In this document: positions 1-6,900 of the stretch, in pieces
Numbering within the stretch: position 1 is the stretch's first letter
How the letters are laid out: each line of letters opens with the position of its first letter
From: Flavobacteriales bacterium UBA1531
Lineage (GTDB): Bacteria > Bacteroidota > Bacteroidia > Flavobacteriales_D > Sanyastnellaceae
DNA: 10,632 nucleotides
Direction of reading: 5' to 3'
Assembly (NCBI GenBank): GCA_002323795.1
Contig: DCPZ01000101.1
Span: 1 to 10,632 of the forward strand
Program-made: the position numbers and the translations under genes
The notes under the pieces: generated by a model
What the model was told of the DNA's origin: nothing
What the model saw: the letters and a program-made list of their open reading frames with translations, nothing else
Database searches by the model: none

Positions 1-561
1 TGCCTCCCACTCCTTTACCTCAACTCTCAGATCAGAAAACAACCCATCACGGTCAATAGCACCATGGACGATCTGCTTCAATTGAGAGTCAGTAAAACCC
101 TTTAAAACATATGTTTGACACCTACTTATAAGCGCAGGAATCACCTCGAAGGAAGGGTTTTCCGTGGTCGCGCCAATCAACGTGATTAGACCCTTTTCCA
201 CTGCACCAAGCAAACTGTCTTGTTGTGATTTCGAAAACCGATGGATCTCATCAATGAAAAGGATAGCACGGCCCGAAAACATGCCAGCTTTACTCACTTG
301 AGCCAGCACTTCACGGACTTCTTTTACGCCGCTGTTGATTGCCGAAATCTGATGAAATGGTCGGTCGCTCTGTTCGGATATGATCCGCGCCAAGGTCGTT
401 TTTCCCACCCCAGGGGGTCCCCACAAGATCATCGAAGGAACCTGTCCTCCTTCGATGCTTCTGCGAAGAACTTGTCCTGTGCCGACCAAATGACCTTGTC
501 CGAGGTAATCTTCCAGTGTTTTGGGCCTCATCCGTTCGGCCAAGGGTGCCTCAAACATCAT
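1..561 (-). CDS. rarA: Replication-associated recombination protein A (RarA/MgsA), AAA+ ATPase, N-terminal part; 3' end beyond left edge
   Basis: 187 codons read without a stop on the minus strand from ATG at 561 to the window edge. The translation has the RarA hallmarks in order: an N-terminal LAERMRPKTLEDYLGQ block (residues 7-22), Walker A GPPGVGKT (48-55), Walker B ILFIDEIHRF (100-109, with D104 and E105), the DSLLGAVEKG segment (115-124), sensor 1 GATTENPSF (130-138) and an arginine-finger SR (146-147). The family acts in the cytoplasm at stalled or gapped replication forks and is related to clamp-loader ATPases. Full-length relatives are roughly 420-450 aa, so the C-terminal half (lid, SSB-interacting and tetramerisation regions) is missing here. 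Two consecutive ATGs (561 and 558) could serve as start. Either overlaps the stop of the upstream acyltransferase gene in another frame, which suggests translational coupling. No Shine-Dalgarno is visible. The RarA call is very secure; the closest alternative, RuvB, lacks the IHRF...TTENPSF signature. Confidence 0.96.
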   Translation of the reverse strand, partial: MMFEAPLAERMRPKTLEDYLGQGHLVGTGQVLRRSIEGGQVPSMILWGPPGVGKTTLARIISEQSDRPFHQISAINSGVKEVREVLAQVSKAGMFSGRAILFIDEIHRFSKSQQDSLLGAVEKGLITLIGATTENPSFEVIPALISRCQTYVLKGFTDSQLKQIVHGAIDRDGLFSDLRVEVKEWEA

Positions 562-1462
562 CGATCTTTTTAGCGGATGCAAAAAAACGCTCTTGAATTG
601 TCATGTCCTCGGGCCGAACATGTTTCCACCTCTTGTGCGACCATAACCAGTGGCCTGGATGGCTTCGAATGTCTTCTTCCAAAAGAGAAATGCACCTATT
701 TAAAACTTCACCGGGATTCAATTCTGACGGATGGTCAACGACAAGCTCATAACGTGTGGTGTATTGCCCTCTCGCATCCTTATAGATGTGGCCATAAATA
801 ACAGGAAGATCATATTGATGAGCCCATTTCTCGAGCCCGTAGTACCAAGCCGTTTCTTGATTCAGGAACTCAGTCCACCATGCCTTTTTCGGATTGGCCG
901 GACTCTGATCAAATCCCATCACCACTGCTTTTGGGCGAGATCCCGCGGCGTGCATTTTCATCCAAGCCTGTGCATCGACCGTTCGAACCATTTCGAGTCC
1001 AAAGCGTTGACGAGAAGTCCGAACGGCTTCATCCATAATAGGATCAGAAAGTTTCTTGTACACTGCCATTACATCATGAGGAACATTTTGATTGGCTGTA
1101 ACTGCGTATAGCTCCCAATTATTGAGGTGACCTCCTGCGATTAAAACGCTCCGTCCTGATTCAAAAAAAGGCAAAAACACTTCCACATTGACGTGCCTCA
1201 TACGACTCATTGCCAACTCACTACTGATCGAAAAATGCTTGATTGATTCCACCGTGATATCCCCAAAGTGCGCATAGTACTCCTTTTCAATCTGCCTGTG
1301 CCATTCCCTCGTTTTTTCAGGAAAACTTCGTTCCAGATTGCCACGGATTATCTTCAAGCGGTACTTAATCACACGATGTGCAAAAAAAGCAAGCACCGAT
1401 GACAAACCGTGTAGTTGCGCATAAGTGCGACGTGACAACCAAAGAAGCACCTTCAATTTCAT
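551..1462 (-). CDS. LpxL/HtrB/MsbB-family lysophospholipid acyltransferase (lipid A secondary acyltransferase)
   Basis: A 303-aa protein of the usual family length. It has an N-terminal hydrophobic and basic segment (about residues 5-40) expected to hold it to the inner membrane, followed by a NLERSFP motif typical of the family. The catalytic HX4E motif GGHLNNWE has H112 and E117. A substrate-side block around residues 181-210 contains FDQSP and ETAWYYGLEK, and the C-terminal HWLWSHKRWK (about 271-280) is the family's WLW-H-RWK signature. Known members transfer an acyl chain from acyl-ACP onto a lipid A precursor at the cytoplasmic face. The exact acceptor and chain length cannot be read here, so no symbol is given. 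ATG at 1462 is preferred over an in-frame TTG two codons upstream (1468). The gene starts 14 bases after the hydrolase stop and its own TGA (551-553) lies inside the rarA start region, so it is probably the middle gene of an operon. Some Bacteroidota members may instead acylate other lipids. Confidence 0.9.
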   Translation of the reverse strand: MKLKVLLWLSRRTYAQLHGLSSVLAFFAHRVIKYRLKIIRGNLERSFPEKTREWHRQIEKEYYAHFGDITVESIKHFSISSELAMSRMRHVNVEVFLPFFESGRSVLIAGGHLNNWELYAVTANQNVPHDVMAVYKKLSDPIMDEAVRTSRQRFGLEMVRTVDAQAWMKMHAAGSRPKAVVMGFDQSPANPKKAWWTEFLNQETAWYYGLEKWAHQYDLPVIYGHIYKDARGQYTTRYELVVDHPSELNPGEVLNRCISLLEEDIRSHPGHWLWSHKRWKHVRPEDMTIQERFFASAKKIDDV

Positions 1463-1476
1463 GCTCAAAGCTAAGG

Positions 1477-2268
1477 TTAATCCGAACGATAATCAGCCCC
1501 AATTGACCTATCGGAAAGGCCATCGTAAGCCAGAGCTATTCCAGTCGGCAATTCCAATTCCACTTCGGCATGCCGACCCAATTGGTGACTGATGTGCGTG
1601 AAGTACGTCTGACGTGCTCCGATGCGCTCGGCCCATTCAATGGCTTCTTTCAAAGTAAAGTGAGATAAGTGCTGTTCGCGGCGCAATGCATTAAGAACGA
1701 GAACGTCGACTCCTTGTAATCGCTCAAGCGCAAGCTCACTGAAATGATTGGCATCTGTGATGTAAGCCAATCCGCCAATGCGAAATCCCAATACGGGCAG
1801 CTTATGATGCCTCACAGGTAGCGGCCACCATGTATCACCGTGAATCTGAAACGGATTTTCTTGTATCGTTTTGAGGATAACCTTGGGCACTCCTGGGTAA
1901 GGATTGGGGCGAAATATGTAATGAAACTCCCGTCTTAGCGCCTCTTGAACAGCTTCCGTAGCAAAGACAGGCATGTCCTGACCACTGCGAAAGTTGAAAG
2001 GCCGGATGTCATCAAGGCCCGCCACATGATCTTTGTGCTCGTGCGTGATGACCAAACCATCGAGACGATTCAATCCTGCTCGCAGGCACTGCTGGCGGAA
2101 ATCAGGGCCTGAATCAATGATTACCTGAGCGGATTCTGTTTGTATGAGGATCGAGCTTCTCAAGCGTTGATCCCGTGAATCATTGCTCGCACATACGTCG
2201 CAAGAACAACCTATGATCGGAACTCCTTGCGAAGTCCCTGTGCCGAGAAATTTGAAATCCACTTGCAT
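1477..2268 (-). CDS. PhnP-like metallo-beta-lactamase-fold hydrolase (putative phosphodiesterase)
   Basis: 263 aa, ATG at 2268 to TAA at 1477. The N-terminal FLGTGTSQGVPIIGCSCDVC resembles PhnP and the related MBL-fold phosphodiesterases. The metal-binding HxHxDH motif is HEHKDH (H76, H78, D80, H81). Further likely ligands are H154 or H155, D172 in YITDANHF, and H225 or H228 in THISH. C21, C23 and C26 form a CxCx2C that matches the additional structural zinc site known in E. coli PhnP. That enzyme hydrolyses 5-phosphoribosyl 1,2-cyclic phosphate in phosphonate breakdown, but no phn gene is visible here, so the physiological substrate is open. Many Bacteroidota carry such a stand-alone homologue. 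This is the first gene of the leftward unit with the acyltransferase and rarA. The start is the only reasonable one, since the FLGTGTS core begins a few residues after it. A TAnnTTTG box ends only four bases upstream. No signal peptide is present, so it is cytoplasmic. Confidence 0.88.
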   Translation of the reverse strand: MQVDFKFLGTGTSQGVPIIGCSCDVCASNDSRDQRLRSSILIQTESAQVIIDSGPDFRQQCLRAGLNRLDGLVITHEHKDHVAGLDDIRPFNFRSGQDMPVFATEAVQEALRREFHYIFRPNPYPGVPKVILKTIQENPFQIHGDTWWPLPVRHHKLPVLGFRIGGLAYITDANHFSELALERLQGVDVLVLNALRREQHLSHFTLKEAIEWAERIGARQTYFTHISHQLGRHAEVELELPTGIALAYDGLSDRSIGADYRSD

Positions 2269-2272
2269 TTAT

Positions 2273-2280
2273 CAAAGGTA
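2273..2280 (-). promoter_or_regulatory. Putative Bacteroidota -7 promoter box (TACCTTTG) for the hydrolase-acyltransferase-rarA unit
   Basis: On the minus strand these bases read TACCTTTG, an exact match to the Bacteroidota -7 consensus TAnnTTTG. It ends four bases before the hydrolase ATG, so transcription would begin at or within a few bases of the start codon, giving a leaderless or near-leaderless mRNA. No TTTG -33 element lies at the usual 19-21 base spacing, which lowers confidence. Confidence 0.45.
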
Positions 2281-2296
2281 CGGAGACTTGAAATCG

Positions 2297-2304
2297 TACA
2301 TTTG
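2297..2304 (+). promoter_or_regulatory. Putative Bacteroidota -7 promoter box (TACATTTG) for the rightward gene
   Basis: TACATTTG matches TAnnTTTG exactly and lies in the spacer ahead of the plus-strand gene. Transcription would begin near 2309 and give a leader of about 32 bases before the proposed TTG start at 2341. A -33 TTTG is not seen at the usual spacing. With the opposite-strand box at 2273-2280 it forms an imperfect inverted repeat (7 of 8 positions) around a 16-base spacer. Confidence 0.45.
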
Positions 2305-2340
2305 TTCAAAGGCAGGCAAATCGGAAATAATCGAAAAGCT

Positions 2341-3828
2341 TTGGATTCAAATCGCGTTGTACTCTCCGGAAAGCAAAAGGCACTCCGGATAAACCTAAAC
2401 CAAGACCTTTACGGAACCTTTGCAGAAATTGGCGCAGGTCAAGAAGTGGTTCGGCATTTTTTTCGTGCTGGTGGAGCATCTGGCACAATCGCCAAGGCCA
2501 TTAGCGCATATGACAAAGATTTCTCAGATGCGATATACGGCGAAGAAAAGCACAGTCGCTACGTCTGCGAAAGTCGGGTCAAGAAAATGCTCAAACACGA
2601 GTATAATCTGATGGAAGAACGGCTTGATCGCGGTGATCATGCCAACAAACATTTCTTCGCATTTGCCAACACTGTTGCTACGATCAATTTTCATAAAACC
2701 ATCCAAGGACATGGTTGGTTCGGATTGAAGTTCCAAACGGATCCCAACAAGGCACCTAATGAAGTCATTATGCACGCTCGACTTCATGAACAAGATGCCC
2801 TATTGCAACATCAATCAGTCGGGATGCTTGGGGTGAATTTGGTATACGGCTGCATGTTCTTCTTCAAGCGTCCAAAAGAATTATTGCAGAGCCTTTATGA
2901 TAACTTGGAACGGGATCAGCTCGAAATCGACATGATCCAAATGAACGGTCCTGATTTTGAGGGCGTGGATAATCGCCTCCTGTCCCTACAGCTGGTAAAG
3001 AACGGCATGACCGATGCCGTGATTTTTTCGCCTGACGGCCAAAACCTCCAAGCTTCTGAGGTACTTTATAAGAAAAATATCCTGGCCATTCGTGGTTCTT
3101 TTCGTCCTGTAACGAAGGTCAATATTGACATGATTGCGCAGAGCCTCAAGCTCTTCAAAGCAGAACAAAAGGTAGAAGAACAAAACATTCAAGTTCTTTT
3201 TGAAATCACCTTGAACAACCTTTCTGCTGAAGGCGAAATCGACGAACAAGATTTCTTGGACCGAGCAGACATCCTTTGCTCCATTGGACAAACCGTTTTA
3301 ATCTCAAATTACCAGAAATACTACAAACTGGTCGAGTTCTTCTCGCGGCATAGCACGAAGAGAATGGGAGTCATCATGGGCGCCAACACATTGAGGCAAG
3401 TGTTCGATGAAAAATATTACCGCAACCTAAATGGAGGAATTCTAGAGGCCTTCGGCATTTTATTCTCTCGCGATCTCAAAATCTATTTGTACCCTTGGGT
3501 TTCGGAAGATTCCAAAGAGCTGTGGACTTCGGATACAACTCCTGTGCATCCGCGCATGAAGCCTTTGTTCGAATACCTCAAATTCAACAAGCGCATCGTT
3601 GATGTTGATTACGAACCAAATATCATGGGCATCTTCAGCCGCGAAGCCTTGAAACTCATTCGTTCAGGCAAAGCCGGCTGGGAGAAAATGGTTCCCGACT
3701 TTGTTGACCACATCATCAAAGAAAAACAACTATTCGGCTACAACGGAAAGGCCAAAGGCAAGTCATCCTCTGAGGACATTGCGGCAGCAGCAGCGAGAGC
3801 GATCTCTCAAAATGATTCAGAGTCTTGA
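2341..3828 (+). CDS. Conserved protein of unknown function (Bacteroidota GTFAEIGAGQEV family), TTG start
   Basis: About 495 aa, ending at TGA 3826-3828. I recognise the type but not a proven function. After a short N-terminus comes RINLNQDLYGTFAEIGAGQEVVRHFF (residues 16-41), then an acidic and aromatic central region, a block with NGPDFEGVDNRLLSLQLVKNG, and a C-terminal LFGYNG followed by a Ser- and Ala-rich tail of about 25 residues. From memory, relatives occur in Bacteroidota and cyanobacteria and carry database names such as nicotinate-nucleotide adenylyltransferase or TonB-dependent receptor. I see no HxGH nucleotidyltransferase motif, signal peptide, plug domain or beta-barrel pattern, so I reject both names. 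No signal peptide or membrane segment is evident, so it is probably cytoplasmic. The start is TTG at 2341: no ATG occurs between 2269 and 2430, the first in-frame ATG (2587) would remove the conserved N-terminus, and upstream TTGs at 2302 and 2227 fall in the putative promoter box or inside the opposite-strand hydrolase gene. It is a single-gene unit convergent with rpoC. Confidence 0.85.
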   Translation: MDSNRVVLSGKQKALRINLNQDLYGTFAEIGAGQEVVRHFFRAGGASGTIAKAISAYDKDFSDAIYGEEKHSRYVCESRVKKMLKHEYNLMEERLDRGDHANKHFFAFANTVATINFHKTIQGHGWFGLKFQTDPNKAPNEVIMHARLHEQDALLQHQSVGMLGVNLVYGCMFFFKRPKELLQSLYDNLERDQLEIDMIQMNGPDFEGVDNRLLSLQLVKNGMTDAVIFSPDGQNLQASEVLYKKNILAIRGSFRPVTKVNIDMIAQSLKLFKAEQKVEEQNIQVLFEITLNNLSAEGEIDEQDFLDRADILCSIGQTVLISNYQKYYKLVEFFSRHSTKRMGVIMGANTLRQVFDEKYYRNLNGGILEAFGILFSRDLKIYLYPWVSEDSKELWTSDTTPVHPRMKPLFEYLKFNKRIVDVDYEPNIMGIFSREALKLIRSGKAGWEKMVPDFVDHIIKEKQLFGYNGKAKGKSSSEDIAAAAARAISQNDSES

Positions 3829-3879
3829 ATCTGATGAGGCTTTATTTGGAAGCATATAAAAAAGATTTTCACGGAAATA

Positions 3880-3910
3880 AAAAAGGCTCACCTACGAGGT
3901 GAGCCTTTTT
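3880..3910. terminator. Bidirectional intrinsic terminator between the unnamed gene and rpoC
   Basis: Arms 3880-3893 and 3897-3910 pair perfectly over 14 bp around a 3-base loop (ACG), with the core GGCTCACCT paired to AGGTGAGCC. On the plus strand the hairpin ends in TTTTT, 52 bases after the unnamed gene's stop. On the minus strand it is followed by six T, an A and three T, 20 bases after the rpoC stop. The symmetric A and T flanks let one element end both convergent transcripts. Confidence 0.93.
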
Positions 3911-3930
3911 GTTCATCCAATTACATCGGA

Positions 3931-6900
3931 TCAAGCTTCAGCGGTCTCTTCTACTGCCTCTACTTCCGGATTCGGAAGTCGTGTGACGGTACGTTCGTTG
4001 GTGAACGCGCGTGTACCTGTTCCTGCAGGAATCAAGTGACCAACAATTACGTTCTCCTTCAACCCATTCAAGAAGTCCTGCTTTCCACTCACCGCGGCCT
4101 CATTCAGAACCTTCGTGGTTTCTTGGAATGATGCTGCCGAAATGAATGACTTCGTCTGGAGTGATGCCCGAGTGATACCCTGTAGCAACGGGCGTGCTGT
4201 TGCTGATATCGCATCACGGCCTTCAGCCAGAGTCATATCCCGGCGGCGCAAGGAACCATTGATGTCACGAAGCTGACGAGCTGAGATCATCTGACCCAAT
4301 CGCAAATCCTCACTTTCTCCGGTTTCTGTAATGACAACCATTCCAAATATTCGATCGTTTTCACGCATGAAATCAGCCTTCTCTACGAATTGCTTTTCCA
4401 AAAAGCGTGTATCTCCTGCATCTTCAATGACGACTTTCTTCATCATCTGACGAACAATGACTTCAAAGTGCTTGTCGTTGATCTTCACACCTTGCAAGCG
4501 GTAAACGTCCTGGATCTCATTGACGATGTATTCCTGCACAGCTGTAGGCCCCATGATATCGAGGATGTCCACTGGAGTGATGGCTCCATCAGACAGCGCC
4601 ATACCAGCTCGAACAAAGTCATTGTCTTGCACCAAAATATGCTTTGACAAAGGCACCAAGTATTTGTAGACATCTCCGCGTCGTGACGTCACAATCACCT
4701 CGCGGTTACCACGTTTGATCTTGCCATACTGCACGATTCCATCAACTTGAGAAACAACCGCTGGATTCGAAGGATTGCGAGCCTCAAACAACTCAGTAAC
4801 ACGTGGGAGACCTCCCGTAATGTCACCAGATTTACCGGCAACACGCGGAATCTTAGTCAGAATTTGACCAATCTTCGCCTCGTCTCCCTCCTTCACAGAG
4901 AGGTGAGCACCTACAGGCAACGAATAAGTCTTGATGACTTCTCCCTTCTTGTCCACAATCAAAATGGCCGGGTTCTTTTTCTTATCCTTGGTCTCGGTGA
5001 TTACAATTTCACGGAAACCCGTTTGCTCGTCGAGTTCTTCGCGGTAAGTAACGCCCTCTTCAATCATATCGAACTTAATGAGGCCTTTGCCTTCATTGAT
5101 GATAACATTGTTGTAAGGGTCCCAAGAGCATATGGAATCGCCTTTCTTGATCTTATCCCCTGGGAACATTTTCAAGATGGATCCATAAGGTAAAATGGTC
5201 GTGCTGAGTGCAACACCTGTTTTCGGGTCAACCACCTTGAATTCAGAGGAACGAGAAACTACAACAGTCTCCTTTTCTCCCTCCGCGTTCACACGAGAGA
5301 CCTCTCTCAGGTCGTCGATTTCAACCACACCATCAAACTTGACCTTGACATCATTGTCATCAGAGATTTTTGAGGCCGTTCCACCCACGTGGAATGTACG
5401 AAGCGTCAACTGCGTTCCCGGCTCTCCTATCGACTGTGCAGCGATTACACCAACAGCTTCACCGACTTGCACTGTGCGCGCGGTCGCCAGGTTCTTACCG
5501 TAACACTTCACACATACACCTGACATGGTCTCACACGTCAATACAGAGCGCACTTCGACTTCATCAATCCCAGCTTCCTCAATGGCCATGGCCGTTGCAT
5601 AGTCGATCTCTTCGCCACCTGCAATCATCACCTCACCAGTCTTTGGGTGCTCTACATCGTTGAGTGCTGTTCGACCTACGATTCGATCTCCAATGCCTTC
5701 TGTAATCTCATCGTTCTTCCGAAGCGGGGTTGCAACCACACCTCGAAGAGTTAGACAATCGTATTCAGTGATGATCACGTCTTGCGCTACATCCACCAAT
5801 CGTCGAGTCAAATAACCTGCGTCTGCCGTTTTCAAAGCTGTATCAGCAAGTCCTTTACGCGCACCGTGCGTTGAGATGAAGTATTCTAAAATTGAGAGCC
5901 CCTCCTTAAAGTTCGAAAGGATTGGATTCTCAATGATGTCTTGGCCTCCAGTAGCTGAAGACTTCTGTGGCTTCGCCATCAAACCACGCATGCCCGACAA
6001 CTGTCTAATCTGCTCTTTCGATCCTCGAGCGCCGGAGTGCATCATCATATAAATCGAGTTGAAACCTTGCTTATCAGTCTCAATACGGTCCATTAAGATA
6101 TTGGTGAGTCGCGAGTTGGTATGCGTCCAAATATCAATGATTTGATTGTAACGCTCATTGTTCGTGATGAGACCCATGTTGTAGTTCTCCATCACCTCTG
6201 CTACCTGCTCCTTGGCGCCATCAACCAACTTGACTTTTTCATCGGGAATGATAACATCATTTAGGTTGAACGACAGCCCCCCTTTAAATGCGTTGTAGAA
6301 TCCAAGGTTCTTAATGTCATCCAAGAATTGGGCGGTTCGTGGCACATTGGTCGAATTCAAAACGTGCGAGATGATCCCACGAAGTGACTTTTTCGTCAAT
6401 AGCTCATTGATGAAGCCTGCTTCAATTGGCACGTGCTCATTGAAGAGCACACGACCGCAGGTTGTTTCAATCAAATGCATCTCGTCGTTCATGTCGACGT
6501 ACCGCATTTTAATCTCGGCGTGTAACTCAAGTTTTCCTTCTTGATGAGCAATCCGCACCTCCTCTGGTGAATAGCAAACCATCCCTTCACCCTTCACCGG
6601 CTGATCTTTCGTACCCTTTCGGATTTTCGTCATGTAGTAGAGGCCCAAAACCATGTCCTGAGACGGTACCGCAATGGGAGCTCCGTTTGCAGGATTCAAA
6701 ATATTGTGCGATGCCAACATCAGAAGTTGCGCTTCCAAAATTGCCGCGTTACCAAGAGGCAAGTGCACAGCCATTTGGTCTCCATCAAAGTCAGCGTTGA
6801 ATGCTGTACAGGCAAGAGGGTGCAGCTGAATGGCTTTTCCTTCAATCAATTTGGGCTGGAATGCCTGAATTCCCAGACGGTGCAGGGTTGGTGCACGGTT

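Noticed and set aside
241..573. Plus-strand open frame of 110 codons at the left end
   Set aside because: It is antisense to rarA, whose Walker A, Walker B and sensor motifs prove the minus strand to be coding.
731..1111. Plus-strand open frame of 126 codons
   Set aside because: It is antisense to the acyltransferase, which carries the HX4E and WLW-H-RWK motifs.
2227..2340. Longer reading of the unnamed gene, starting at TTG 2227 or 2302
   Set aside because: 2227 lies inside the opposite-strand hydrolase gene and 2302 lies in the putative -7 box; the extra residues look like random translation and precede the conserved block.
3769..3828. GCA/GCG-rich stretch at the end of the unnamed gene as a possible repeat
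   Set aside because: It is only a short run of alanine codons in a flexible C-terminal tail, without a regular repeat unit.
4747..5193. Plus-strand open frame of 148 codons antisense to rpoC
   Set aside because: Fully covered by rpoC, with no recognisable motif or promoter: a shadow frame.
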